From assembly GCA_022702705.1 (NCBI GenBank), contig CM040432.1, positions 50,990,540 to 51,054,539 on the forward strand: a stretch of 64,000 bases of DNA. The letters run 5' to 3'. The notes beneath the pieces are model-generated. The model was not told where the DNA came from, did not search any database, and worked only from the letters and a program-made list of their open reading frames with translations. The translations under genes were made by a program, and so were the position numbers. The DNA comes from Papilionanthe hookeriana x Papilionanthe teres (taxonomy: Eukaryota > Streptophyta > Magnoliopsida > Asparagales > Orchidaceae). Positions within the stretch are counted from its first letter, which is position 1. Every line of letters starts with the position of its first letter. Below are positions 1 through 12,705 of the stretch, one piece after another.

Positions 1-1
1 A

Positions 2-2476
2 AGATCTCCTTCTCTCAATTCATCCAGACCCTCAAGCCCTAACCCTAATACCCTCCGCAAAAGTGGCACCTTCAGTCTTTCCAGGTCCTGCAGCGGCTCA
101 GGTAACCGGATTTCATTCCTTTCATGGGTTTCTTTAGGATTTTATAGACTCTTTCCCCTCTCATCTATTGTTTCTTTGATGTTCTTAATCTACTGTAGAA
201 ATTACTCGTAGGAACTCAGCCTCCAAACCCTCCAGCGCACGATCGTCTCCACGTTCTTCCTTTGAGCACAACGAGAACCAGAGAGACCATAACCACTCCA
301 AACCGGCGATATCGAAGTCCTCAGCCATTAATCCTTCCAAGGGCATGAAGAGCTTTATGGCCCCAACGATCTGTGCGTCTTCTAAGATCACAGCAGCATC
401 TCCAAGGAAGAAGATTCTTGTAGAGAGAAACCAGGTAATGCATCTATATTGTTCTTTTCTATTTCAATGATGGAGGATTTTTGGATGGAATTAAAATTTT
501 CTCGTGTGCGTTTAGGTGGTTCGGGACTGTATGGAAAACAACGTTGTTTCAGCTGAAGAAGTGAAAGGGGGAATATCAAGCAAAAACCTGAAATTGATTT
601 TGATTCTGAGGAAATATCTGATCAAAATAGGTCAAGAAAATTGGATTTTAGTAGCTCCGAGTGTTATTACCAATTATCAGCCACTGGATCTCTTGATGCT
701 GCTGATTCGGATGCTGATCCATCTCTTCCTCCTTATGATCCGATGAAAAACTACCTTTCACCAAGGCCCCGCTTCCTTCACTACAAGCCTAACCCTAGGA
801 TTGAGCAACATCAAGAGTTTACAGAAGATTTGCTTTATATGGGAGATGCCAGGCGACTGGAAGACAGCTTCTCTGACTCCGAGGGCTCTGAGGATTGCAG
901 TGGATACACTGAGCAGTCTTCGCCTATGAGGGAACCTGAGGATGAAATTTTGATGAAGACACAAGAAGCTCTAGTTCCTGATGAAAATCACTCTTTTGAA
1001 TCTAAGCCTAGACCTGAAACGTACAAGCTGAAAGCAAGTTGGACTGGAAGGTTTAAGCTAATACCGTTTCTTTTGGTTTTTAGTGTTTTGTTGGTTTCTG
1101 TTCCCCTAATTGATTCGCCTATCCTTTCTCCTTTCACCATGAAAGATCAGCCTTTAGCTGCCACTCTCACTAGGCCATTGAGAGTCATTCAAGATATTCA
1201 TCTTTATGATTATCTTGGTGTTGCCAGTAGGAATTTTCAAGAATTAGTTACTAGGATGAAGCAATGGCCAATCAATTATATTCATGTTCTGATCTCTTCT
1301 GGTTCTTTCTCAGAAGAGGCAGACATGTCTCATTCATTGAACTCGTCTCTCCCGTCAATGGCTCAGAGTGCAAGTTTGAATTTTTGCAGTAGATCTGACT
1401 TTGAACTTGCTGAGCAGGAGATTATATTTAATGGACAAAATGATCATTTGGATTACATAGAAATGAAGTTTGAACTTGATAAGGCTGATGGTGAGACCTT
1501 ACTGGATAAAGCAAAGGACGTTTCTGAGAAGCCTGAAGCAAAGGACGTTTCTGAGAAGCCTGATGTTATTGGAGATAGCACAGAGTTAGAGGAGTGGAAG
1601 ATGGAAGAGAACAATAACCTAAAATACAATCAACCTAATTCCTTTACTGATCTTGCTGTTCGATTTGGAACCATTAACAATAGCGATCAATTAGATAAGA
1701 ATGAGATTGCCATATCTGAAGAGTTTGATGGAGAAGGTGATATGGAAGAGCAGCTTGAAGAGCAAGTTCCAACAGAGTTGGAAGAAGATAAAATTCATCC
1801 CATTAACAAAGAAGACATTAACTCCACTGCATATCCTGCAGATGAGACACAGATATCATACAAAAAGGACTTTGTTACTGCACCTTCTACTTTTTCTGAC
1901 GCTGCGTTGTTGGTGTTTGTATTGTTAGGGATGTTTGTTTCCGTGGCACTTGCTACTATATTGGTCTCTTTCTTTATAAAGCAAAAGAAGACTATCCCTA
2001 CTTCTGATGACAAAGCATTAAACAAGAAAAGTAGATCTGTTTTTGACGGAACAAAGAGTTGCAGACATGCCAATGGAGATTTTTGTTGTAACCGATTGGG
2101 GCTTGCAGAGATGGTGTGTGATTCTGGTCCTACAGAAATGAGCTCCAGCTTTGACAATCGCTTGTCCTTTGGCAAGCAGATGAGCAAAATAGAAAGTCAT
2201 GATGTAACTCCAAGCCATAAAGGTACCCAGAGGAGAGAATCTGGAGTATCTTCTTCTATCCCTGATGGAAGTTTCACTTCTTATGAAAAACGCTCTAGAA
2301 AGGTAAGTTGATTATGTAGCTCGCCCTTAGTTTGCAAACTCAAAGCTTAAAGATATTAGTTATCTGAAAAGTTTTTAATTTTGATTCAGGGTAAGAAGCA
2401 GGAGGAAGTTGTGACTCCAGTCAGGCGATCGAGTAGGATTCGGAATCAAGTTTCCTCCCCATTAATACAACTTTAA
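2..2476 (+). CDS. Plant membrane protein gene, 5'-truncated by window edge (exons 2-101, 199-434, 581-2302, 2390-2476)
   Basis: I do not recognise a named gene. The visible exons encode about 714 residues and the first exon continues upstream of the window. Seen: an Arg/Ser/Pro-rich N-terminal part; a Lys/Arg-rich stretch at the end of exon 2; two hydrophobic segments of membrane-spanning length at about 1058-1114 and 1901-1978, with an acidic region between them; a basic C-terminus with TPVRRSSRIRN. Intron ends are GT..AG (102-198, 435-580 or 435-515, 2303-2389), and all chosen joins keep phase. Using the acceptor at 515 would give 65 extra bases and a frame that does not reach the long third exon, so I use the AG at 579-580. 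Inference: an uncharacterised plant protein of an internal membrane or the plasma membrane. Exon structure is well supported; function is unknown. Confidence 0.8.
1511..1564 (+). repeat. In-frame 27-bp tandem duplication in the host gene
   Basis: Two adjacent 27-bp units (1511-1537 and 1538-1564) differ at the last base only and encode AKDVSEKPE then AKDVSEKPD. The frame is preserved, so the duplication adds nine residues to the acidic region between the two membrane segments. Confidence 0.9.
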
Positions 2477-3391
2477 AGCTGCACAGCTTGATAATAGCAT
2501 TTCTTTAGGATAACTGACTCTACATGATGGTATTTCTTTTTCTTCACTGTAGTTGGATCTCAAATCTCAGGACCTCTAGTTGCTTGTTCTTATGCTAGCT
2601 GTGTACCAAAACATCATGGTTACTGCACTTGATTTGCAGAGAAAGATTTGTGCTGCTTAACTTTGATTTTCTTTCGCCTTCACTCTATGATTGTGGCATT
2701 ATTATGGGATCAATGAAAGAGCATGAGTAGCAAATGGATAATAAAAGGTAAACCATGACTTGAATGAAGAAAATTTATTTCTTAGTGATCAAAATACATA
2801 ACTTCCAGAACATTAAAAAGCTAATTATCACATCAGATTAATATAATCATGTGAAATACTAAAGTATATTCTATACTATACATTATCAACTAAAGAAACA
2901 TAAAAAAGTGTTAACAAAATAGCCCCAAATAAGAAAGAGCCAACTTAACAGTGACATATTTAAGTTGAATTTTGATGTTCTTCAGCATTTCTATTATAAC
3001 TCTAATCTATGATGCTCCAACAGATGTGTTAACCTCTGCTAATTGACATGATGCAATACGAGTTGAATTTGGTCGAACAACGATGACTGTCATATGTGTG
3101 TCACCGCACAAAGTCAACTAAAATATGTCAATCCAATAAAAGATTTATCCAATGCAGGGACTAATCATAAAACAAATTTTGTCAATATGTCAAAATATTG
3201 CGATTATTTAAGAATAATTGCTACAATTATCATATCACACAATGAAAATGATGAGAAACTTGATCAAAATCACTCAAAACATAATCAATTTAAAAAACAA
3301 AAAGTGTAAATATATTCAGAAACATTGAAATTATCATAGAAATAACTACGGGATCTGTTCAATAGATCACAATAGAATATTGATGTAATGT
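2477..3391. other. 3' UTR and AT-rich intergenic DNA
   Basis: Downstream of the stop at 2474-2476 the sequence is T-rich and then A-rich, with no coding potential that I can support. The first 200-300 bases are probably the 3' UTR of the host gene. The short open frame at 3094-3309 has the composition of random AT-rich DNA. Confidence 0.5.
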
Positions 3392-3395
3392 CCAG

Positions 3396-4259
3396 GGGCG
3401 GAGCTATAGATTCTTTTTAGTGGAGGCACAAACTAATAATTTAAAAATATACTCTCAATCTTTTTTATCGAATTTGGGATTGACATTAATAGCTATTAAG
3501 AAAAATTACAAAACATAAATTTATTATAAAAGAGTATGTCGTTAAAATAATGAGACTTTTATAATCAACTCTCAATCTTTTTTATCGAATTTGGAATTGA
3601 CATTAACAGCTATTAAGAAAAATAACGAAACATAAATTTATTATAAAAGAGCATGTCGTTAACTTAATGAGACTTCTATAATCAAATGCAGGACTATCCA
3701 TGACTTCTAAAATTAATTAATTACTAGAGTATGACAAATAGAATAAATATAAATATGCTTTATCACCATTGATATTTGCTAATAGTCTCATATGTATAAA
3801 AAAATTGTGTAAATATTGATTAAAACACATTATCATCAAATTTTAAACCTATCATTAATTAATCATCTAAAAAAATTTATTAGACTAATTATTTATTGAG
3901 TAATAGTGATACTCATTAATTAATCATCAATATAAGAAACAAAGAGTGTAAGTATGTTTAGAACATTGAAATTATCCAAGAAATAACTACCCCAATCAAT
4001 TCAATAGATCACAATAAAATATTGATGTGATGTGATCCGACGGTGCTGTCAGATATGCTTCCTCTTCAGTTTAGTTTCACCTATCATTAATTAATCATCT
4101 AAAAGAATTTATTAGACTAATTATTTATTGAGTAATAGTGATACTCATTAATTAATCATCAATATAAGAAACAAAGAGTGTAAGTATGTTTAGAACATTG
4201 AAATTATCCAAGAAATAACTACCCCAATCAATTAAATAGATCACAATAAAATACTGATG
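3396..4259. repeat. Dispersed repeat starting CAGGGGCGGAGC, copy 1, with internal tandem duplications
   Basis: It begins with a GGGGCGGAGCTATAGATT block and a TGGAGGCACAAAC block, both repeated at 5938 onward. A 117-bp unit is tandemly duplicated (3452-3568 and 3569-3685). A second tandem duplication has units 3849-4080 and 4081-4335, which run into the LTR starting at 4260. The family is not identified; the opening motif resembles ends of repeats common in plant genomes, but I cannot assign a superfamily. Confidence 0.6.
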
Positions 4260-5932
4260 TGATGTGATCCGGCGGTGCTGTCAGATATGCTTCCTCTAAA
4301 GTAATATTCAAAAGATAGTTTCAGTTTAGTTTCACAATAAGATCAATTTTAGTAATTAGGCAGTCACCCCGTATGCGCAAGTATATGTATTGCTCAAGTA
4401 ATACATGACTCTAGTGGAGTCCTGGCTATCGATCTCACAAGGAAGATTGTAACTTATTAAATTATAACAAAGACTTGAAATCCAATATTAAATTCACAAT
4501 GCAAATTCAAGTACTATTTAAGTTGCAGTGCAAATATAATTAAACTAAATTAACTACAATTACTTTCTAAACTTCTAAGCAAGACTAACTAACACACACT
4601 AAGTTTTGTATTGAAATGTTCAAATATGAAAACTTATCTTTCCACTTGCAATGTGTCTATGATGAGTGATTGATATAGATTGATAGTAATTTTGTATTGT
4701 GCCAAATAGGAGCATTAATATTCTTTATCCTCGTCAGAGTACCCCCTCATGAAAAGAACATTAGCAAATCCTAGGCTTAGTCACTAAATCTAAGGTTAGG
4801 CTCGGAGTATACTGGCTCTCACTTCAGAGCTCTCACTTCCCTTCTCCTGAAGGCTAACCCTAGCTTTAGTTACCAAAATTTTGGATCAAATTGGGGATTT
4901 CAGTCAGTCACTCTAAAACCTCCAATTTGATGCTCATTCAACCATATTTCCCAATTTATTTGCACTCAAAGTCATGAATATTGAATGGATTCTCCACTAT
5001 TGTTGCAGAACACTTAGTCCTTTCGGATTCGATGTTTCACAACAAATTTTAATAATTCAATTGGCCAGATCGAAAAGTAAATGAGTGAAAAACGATCACA
5101 ATTTCTTAACATTTTTAGGGCACATCAAATCTACATCAACACTTCACCACATCACATTGCAAGAAGAAAGACAAAGAAATCTGCTCAGAATTCATGAGGA
5201 AGATACAACACAACATGGATTTTATATATAAAAGCAAAGTCACACAAACCACAAAAGTAAATACAACTTATCTCACTCTTCCCCAAGCAAATCCCTTGAA
5301 GTTTCTTTGAATCATTTTCTCTCTTCTCTTCAACACTCAATTCTCTCTTTAGAATAATAAGGAAGAAACAAACTCTCACTTTTCTCTTTCTCCTACACTC
5401 CTTAGAAAAGAATCCCTCACAAAACAATACTTAACACACACTCTCTACAATCCCTAACACATACTCTTCACTCATCTTTACTTCTCTCCCTCTCCTCTCT
5501 CTCTTCTCTCTTCTCTCTTCTCTCTTCTCTCCTTTTTTCGACTAAAAATGGCGTCCATAACTGTCTAAAATAGTTTAGAAATGAATTCCCCAAGAGTTTC
5601 CTCAAGCAACACTTAAAAAATCTTTCAAATGCATTGAATTTGAGTTCCACCAACATTAGGCACCGGCGGCGCTGGATAGAGGGCCGGCGACTCTGAGCCG
5701 CCTTTTAATTTCTAAACTCTCTGGAATTGGGCTTTGACGTGCCAGAAAGCCTTTTTTCTCCATCTTGCCTCTTTTTTCCCCAAATTCATTCATTTTTGCT
5801 TTATTTTGCTTCAATAACCTAAAATCATCATATCTGCAGCAAAACATGAAGAATATCTTCTTTTAAAGTGCAATATCACCAAAAATGAGTACAAATTGTA
5901 TAGCAAAAATCTAACATATTTTTGGTGTATCA
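4260..5932 (-). mobile_element. Athila-like solo LTR, minus orientation, with 5-bp TSD
   Basis: The element runs TGATGTGATCC...GGTGTATCA and is flanked on both sides by TGATG (4255-4259 and 5933-5937), a perfect 5-bp target-site duplication. Internally it matches the reverse complement of the two Athila LTRs elsewhere in the window: the AGTGCCAAATAGGAGC-like block near 4697-4715 matches 57850-57885 and 13470-13505, and the block around 4365-4450 (CAAGTATA...ATCGATCTCAC) matches the end of those LTRs. No internal coding region accompanies it, so it is a solo LTR. A pyrimidine-rich (TCTCTTC)n tract lies at about 5484-5540. Confidence 0.75.
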
Positions 5933-5937
5933 TGATG

Positions 5938-6400
5938 TTCAAGGGCGGAGTCATAGATTTTTTTTAATGGAGGCACAAACTTATGATAAAAATACTCTCA
6001 ATATTTTTTATCGAAATTAGGATCGACATTAACAGCTTTTATGAAAAATAACAAAAAATAATTTTATTATAAAAGAGTATGTCGTTAACTTAATGAGAGT
6101 TTTATAATCAAATGCAGGACTATCCATGACTTCTAAAATTTATTAATTACTAGAGTAATACATTTAGAATAAATATAAATATGCTTTATCACCATTGATA
6201 TTTGTTAATAGTTTCATATGCATAAAGGTTGTGTAAATATTGATTAAAACAGATTGTCATAAAATTTTAAACCTATCATTAACTAATCATCTAAAAAAAT
6301 TTATTAAACTAATTATTTATTGAGTAATAGTGATATTCATTTATTAATCATTTATTAGACTAATTATTAATTAATTTAATTTTATAAAATTAATTAAATT
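5938..6400. repeat. Dispersed GGGCGGAG repeat, copy 2
   Basis: It repeats the order of blocks seen from 3400: GGGCGGAGTCATAGATT, TGGAGGCACAAAC, a single copy of the 117-bp unit, then the CTATCATTAACTAATCATC block. With copy 1 it frames the solo LTR at 4260-5932, which seems to have inserted in a repeat unit. Confidence 0.6.
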
Positions 6401-8500
6401 TTAATAAAGAATTAAAATTTTAAATTACTTAAAAAATAGTTATACTTGTGCTAACTGGGTCCAAAGGCAGATATCTACCAAATCCTTGTCAGTGCATCTT
6501 GTACATCACTTATCATCAAAAGATTAAGGCAAGTATCTACCCAATCCACATCAGAGCGTCTATACACCACTTATCACCAAAAACATCTCCTGTTATTCGA
6601 ATTGTCTTTAGGAAACACTGAATGTACATCATCTATCAACTGAGGCGCGATAACTTTTCATCCATAATGCTTTCAAAAAGTTTCAAGTGTCGAGAATAAA
6701 AAGATGTCCCCATTGGTAATAAGTTTATGATCCTATGTTAAAATGCTTCCTCCTTTCGACATATGGCATCGGGTTAGAAATTTACTCTCAACTTTCTTCA
6801 CATGTTCAAAGGAAGGTGTCACAACCTCAAGAATTAGAGGAACATGAACTAAGATTACCATGAAGGAAGTAAAAATAGAAGCCATGGATGTCAGTAATAT
6901 CCATATTACTAAGGAACATGAAGAATGTATGAAGGAAAGTGATGTTAGAGTAGAGGGAATGGATATTAATGAAGAGTTCAACTACCTCCTAGTTGATTTG
7001 AAGGATGTTAGAGGTAGACATATTGATGAAATGCTAAGTGATTTGGAGGCTAGCATTAAGGAGCATAAGGAAGAAAATGGAGTCTTAGAAACTTCATAAG
7101 GAACAACCACAATCATGATGGATGAACCAGAGCCTCGCTAAGAGAGCGATAAGATGAAACTGACCAACAAAATGTTATGGTTGAGTAAGGTGTTGCACCA
7201 AAAATAGCCCAATATCATTTAAATCACATGAGGAGATGGGATGAACATATAACAAAATTAATTAAGATAATGGAATAAATTATGAACTCTATCATTCTAA
7301 GTCAGAATTTAATCCCAACATTTGTACAAATGTATACACTTCATCAAGATGTTGTAGTTGAAGAATTTCTCCCACCTAACACAGCTCAACTTTTATCAGA
7401 TGAGCTAAGATAAAGACATCAGCATATAGAAATGCCAGAAATGAAAATGGAAGAATTACTAGCTTCAACTCCTTTAATCTAGATGGGCTAGAAAAGAGAT
7501 TTGCTGATAGAAAGAATTGACCTAAAAATTAGCATTAACTAACATGCACACCAAAATTATTGATTTCTACACAGAACTTCATAGTGCTTGAAACTTCATT
7601 TTATAAGTTGGATGATGTTTATTATCACATATTAATACATTACAAACAAATCTAACAATTATATGGCACAATTTTTATGTAAAACTTCCTTTTTCAAATT
7701 TTCATGAATGAGTAGTGCAACGAGCACCTTGAAATTATTGTTTTCTTTCCAAACCAATCCAATGATCAAAACTTTATTCCATAAGTTGCATGTTATTCAT
7801 AATCATTTATGAGAGCATGTAAACCAATTTGTTGATGCACTTTTACGTGAAATTTTAAATTTTATATTTCATGCATGAAAAATGATCCTGCATACAAAAT
7901 TTTTAATGAATTGTTATTATTCAAAAAAGATTGCTCGAGTATGCTCAAATCATCAAAATCTTTCATATTAACTTGTTCGTAGCTAAATAGAACTCTATTT
8001 GAACATCGCTTAAGCCTACAATAATTTAGATGATAATTTTGATAGTAAGAAAATAAACTTAATAATTCACCCAATTGAACTCAAATCAAAACTAAACTTC
8101 AATTAAAGTGAATATGAGATTAAAAATACTTAATATAATACTTCCATTGAATATCCACCAAATTTTCTCTCTTCAAGGATGGGGTCCACATTTGACCTAA
8201 TTTATCCTTAGATGAGGCCTACTTTAACCAAAACCAATTCCACTGGCGAGTTCTTCATATTTTTTTGAACCAATGAGCCAAAGTCAAAATTTTGACCATA
8301 ATCATCCGCAACTTGCCATAACCATCTAACCAATACAAATTGAAATATATTGAGCTAGAGGTCACTTCATTAAGAACTAATTGCTCCACTGAATTCCTTT
8401 ATTCTCTTCCAAACGTGTTAGGGTTTCATTATTGGTCAAAACCATAATAAATACCCATTTTTAATTCAAACTTACCTCATTTTTTTTAAAATTCCCCACT
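6401..8500. other. AT-rich intergenic DNA with one unassigned short open frame
   Basis: The open frame at 6860-7099 (79 residues, very acidic, many Glu/Lys/Asp) resembles no family I know; it may be a remnant of a transposon or of a gene. The sequence after it (7200-7560) reads as short interrupted peptides. Nothing else here can be supported. Confidence 0.35.
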
Positions 8501-10344
8501 TCTCCTTAACTCCTCAATCCAAAGCCTTCAGCACGTTTACCCTCTCATCCAACCAAGCCATCGTTCTCTCCCTCCCATTTTCTCTTACTTAAAACCACCG
8601 CTCCTCCTCCTATCCACTCCAAATTAGCTCTCTCATCCCCTTCTCCTCTCAGAAAAAAAGAAAATCAAGCCATCGCCATCTACTCCTTTTACTCCCTCAC
8701 TCTCTTTCCTCCACATAAGGCCAAAACTTGTTCCAAGAAAGGCACAGCAAGCAGCCATGGTCAATCTACCAAGCAAGATATAAATATATTTCTCTCTTCC
8801 TTTTATTGTTTTATTTTAAATTCTTTGCATTACATGACTGGCGCAATTGTGATGTGAAACCATGTAACCCATCTTCTCTCTCCCTCTTCTTTTCTTCTAC
8901 CTGAAATAATGTAGCCCATTTAGTGGGGTTTTTATAGTATCCACCATAGACATCAAATGATTTATATCTAAATGATCAAATATAACATCTAAAGAATAAT
9001 ATACCACTCCTATATAGGAAATAATATCTTGATATGTACTGGATAATGAACACCTTTGAATAGTATGATTCTACGTAATCAGGGGTATTTCTACTTTCTT
9101 ATTGAGGTCTAATAACCCTATAAGAGAAAGCCTTAGTTGTTACTTACATTTTTAGACTTTTGAATTCTTGAAAAAACTCTCAGTTAAAATAATGACTTAT
9201 GTTATTTAGGATTTTAAGGTTGAACTTTCAATGTTTGGGTTTCAAAATGTCATGGAGGGATTTAGGTTCAAAATTTTGGAAGGATTATGCTCAAAAGATG
9301 GGACATACAAGCCAATAATAGTGTGTCATGAAAATGACCTAAAAAAGGGATTTAACCCTTCCAGGGAAGAAGGTTTACCCATAATACTTAGATTTGAGTA
9401 GGTGCATGGTTTGAGTTAGAATGAGGTAATGATGAAATCAAATGATTTTAGTTAGTTGTGAGGATTACGCTTGAACATTTGAAATTGATTTTTGAGTAGG
9501 TTTGAAATGGAAGGATTCCTAAAACAAATGATAGAGTTTGGTGTGAAGGATTTCTAAATGGAGGTGAAACCCAACCCAAATTTTTAGATAAACTAAGACT
9601 TTATTAAGAATATAGATAGGTAGACTAACCTAAATATTAGGAATAACTCCCCCAATCAAGATGCGCGTGTCTCTCCATAATTCTAGGTGCATTAGCATCC
9701 TTCAGTCATAACCAACGTTATTGCTAGAAATCTCCACTTAATGTCATGGCCATTATAAGTGAGCAATTTCTTAGTGGAATGTGGATAAAGATGCCTTCAT
9801 CAGTAACCATGGGTACTTCATTCTATGGAATCCACATATTCTTTGGGGTAAGATTGTTTGTTTTCTAAACCATAGTACACAATACTAAAGTACTTAGTGA
9901 TCTAATCCTAGGCTTCCTAGGCTGGATCAACCTCAATTTTTATTTCTACATTGGCTAACCTAGGGTTCTTGTTGGGTCTACCTAGGTTTGATTCTCATTT
10001 TTTTAAGTTGGTGGAGCTTAAGTTATGTTTATGGTTTTGTATTTATTGGTGGTTTGTTTTTATTTTAGGTTTCTCATTTGATATAAGAGTCAAGGTTCTT
10101 CTAAGTTTAATTTTTTGTACTTGATTTTCTTCGTTGGTGTTCTTCATTTTTTTTGGCCTTTAAGTTTGGTGTTTTGATGTTTTATGTCATTTGCAAGCTT
10201 ATGTGATTTCAATTCATTTAGAACTTAATAGATTTTGAGCTGCATAAGTTTTAAAGGTTTAATGTTTTTAAGTTTTTTTAAGTTTATGCTATTAATTGTT
10301 TCAATTTATTTGATTTATTTAGTTTTTGAAGTTTTTTAACTTTT
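8501..10344. other. Pyrimidine-rich then T-rich DNA without a supported gene
   Basis: 8510-8720 is CT-rich with many CCTCTC/CTCCTC runs, as in plant 5' leaders. An ATG at 8757 opens only a short frame. 10000-10340 is T/G-rich and leads directly into the old Tat-type LTR, so part of it could be the decayed 3' end of that element. I see no recognisable domain. Confidence 0.3.
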
Positions 10345-12179
10345 TGTTCACCTCACTTTTATTGAGGTCTAGCCTTTCTTCTTTAGGAGCCTAGGATCTA
10401 GTCATAGAACTTTCTTGTTTACTACCCTAGAGAACTAGTGATGGAGCTCTATCCCATTAGAAATTCAAAATACTTTTCTACTTTTCTTAGAGTTCCATAT
10501 GTTTGGTTCTAACCTCTACCACATAGTAGGATGGGGGGCCAAACATGAGGGAACTCAAGAAGGGTGCCCATAGGATTGCCTCGCCTTAGGGTTAGCCCTG
10601 GGTGGTGTGGCTTTGGTCAATCTTGCACACACACACAACCCTTTACCCTCACTCACAACCATAAACCAATCACCCTTAACATGGTTCCCCTCTCTTTTGG
10701 AAACTCATGTGGGTGGTCCCACAAACCCTAGTCCTATGCTAGGGTTTGGCTAGGACCAACACATAAACTAATCACCCTTAACATGGTTCCCCTCTCTTTT
10801 GGAAACTAATGTGGGTGGTCCCACAAACCCTAGTCTCTTTTGGAAACTCATGTGGGTGGTCCCACAAACCCTAGTCCTATGCTAGGGTTTGGCTAGGACC
10901 AACACATGGAGGATCCAAAATGGGCTTTTCTCTTGGTCTCATGGCTCAATATGGGTAATTCAATGATTAACATTCTCAATTGATTCCAATTTTGCCAAAT
11001 TCTGAACTTTTGCCTTTTAGCCTTAAAGTTTCCCAAAATTACCAAAAAAAATCCCTAAAACCCTAATTTTTTCAAAATTTCTCAAAATTACTCAATTTCT
11101 CAAATTTTCTTCAAAAATCATTTCAAACCACTCCAAACCACTCAAAATTGACCAAAACACCCAAAATACACAAAATTCCAAATATACCCCCAAAATTATC
11201 AAAATTACTAAAATGCCTCACATGCCCCAAAAATTCCCAAAATCTCCAAAATCACTCCAAATGTCCCCAAAATCAATTTGAATCACCCCCTAACCCTAAT
11301 TGCACCAAAATTGACTAATTCTTTTCAAAATCTTCAAATTTCTCCTAAAGGCCTAAAATTCTCAAATCACCCCCATTTTTCGCCAAATTGATTCTAAACT
11401 TTCCTAATTTCAATTCCAAATCAATTTTTTTCATATCCAAACCAAATTTGAACCAAATTCTAGCCCAATTAAACCCAATTTCAAGGCAAAATCCCAAACC
11501 TAAGTCAAATGCCCCAAATTGACCCTAAGCCAAAATTCCATCAAATTGAACACCCTAACCTATTCAATTCCACCAAATTCACTTCCTACACTCTTTTTAA
11601 TATCCCCCTAGACCAATTTGAACTTTCAATTGTATTGGACCCAAGATCAAACCAATCCTAAATCTAACCCAAACTAAAATCCTCAAATTTTTCTCAAAAA
11701 TCCAATTCTAACCAAATTAAACTCCATGTCTTCTCAATTTCCACTCAGTTGACTTCTCAATACTTCATGACAATGTCCTACACTAAATTGGCCAATCAAT
11801 TGAGCCAAATCTAAACTCTAACCAAGCCTAAACCCAAGTCCAAGCTAAATCCAAGAATTTGAAGCCAAACCCAAAATCCACTTAGAACCACTTGGTTTAG
11901 CCCAACTTAGACCACCATAGCTGCCATTTGGACTCCAAGACCCAACCTAGATCCACCTAGCCACCCTGGGTGAGCCATGGACCAAAGGCCCTTGATTTTG
12001 GGGATCTCTTACCATATTTGGCTAAATGACCCAATCTTTTCCATCAGCCATCAAATCTCCCAACTAATCACATTTAAACCTTCCTCTGGCTTCCCAAACC
12101 TAGGTAGCCACTAGCCCTCCCATGGTCGGCAAGCCTAGTCACCGAAAAAGCCAAAACTAAGAGAGACATCCCTATAACT
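10345..12179 (+). mobile_element. Old, diverged and truncated long Tat-family LTR
   Basis: It starts TGTTCACCTCAC...TTGAGGTCT, the diverged counterpart of TGTTGACCTCATTTTTGATG at the start of the intact long LTRs (43596, 47029). The next blocks follow the same order: TAGGATCTAG, CTAGAGAACTAG, AGAAATTCAAA, then a long C/A-rich run of CCAAATTG-like phrases and CCATGGTCGGC near 12120. It stops where the Athila LTR begins, well before the promoter block expected of a full LTR. Internal tandem copies of an AATCACCCTTAACATGG...GGTTTGGCTAGGACC segment lie at about 10660-10905. Strand is the sense strand of the element. Confidence 0.65.
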
Positions 12180-12298
12180 TGATCTATAAAAAAAATACCT
12201 ATTTCTTTATGTCTTAATTCTTATTAATTTCTAAGGATATTATGCTTTAATGAAAGGTATTTTTTTGTGGTTTTAGATGTAGGTGATGTAAAAGGTCC

Positions 12299-12360
12299 AA
12301 AAAGAAAAAAGGAGCAAAAAGGAGCAAAAAGGAGCAAAAAGGAGCAAAAATGGAGCAAAA
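12299..12360 (+). repeat. GGAGCAAAAA minisatellite in Athila LTR 1
   Basis: About five tandem copies of an 11-bp unit (AAAAAGGAGCA), the last slightly changed. The other Athila LTR has only one or two such motifs (56585-56605), so this is a local expansion. Confidence 0.85.
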
Positions 12361-12697
12361 TACAAAAAGTATAAAAAAATATGGCCTGGCGCCTAGGCGC
12401 CAGACTCGATACAGAAACTATCAAGTTTTTGACAACCTTTGAAAGGTTATTTTGACGGAGTGAGCGGTTATTGGACATTCTAGAAGACTGAGAGTTATTC
12501 CTTGATAATAAGACATGTGATACATTGCATTTGGACGCTCCAAAACAGTTTTAATCGTGAAGAGGTGCGAGCCAAAGTGAAGAGGTGCAAAGAAGCTGGA
12601 CGCGGTGTCCGGCGCCTAGGCGCCAAACAGACCTTCTAGAAGATTCATTGAATGTGGACATGTTTTGAAGAGGTGCCTCAAGGCAACCCTTGAAGCC

Positions 12698-12705
12698 TAT
12701 AAATA
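12698..12705 (+). promoter_or_regulatory. TATA box of Athila LTR 1
   Basis: TATAAATA in a GCC...GGAG context, inside the LTR about 1.3 kb before its end. By analogy with other LTR elements transcription would start some 30 bases downstream. Confidence 0.6.

Noticed and set aside
1795..2218. Minus-strand open frames in the host gene
   Set aside because: Shadows of the coding exon on the other strand.
3094..3309. 71-residue open frame downstream of the host gene
   Set aside because: AT-rich, Asn/Lys-rich, no similarity or splice context.
6860..7099. Acidic 79-residue frame as a real gene
   Set aside because: No recognisable domain, no promoter or splice support; kept only as a remark in the intergenic entry.
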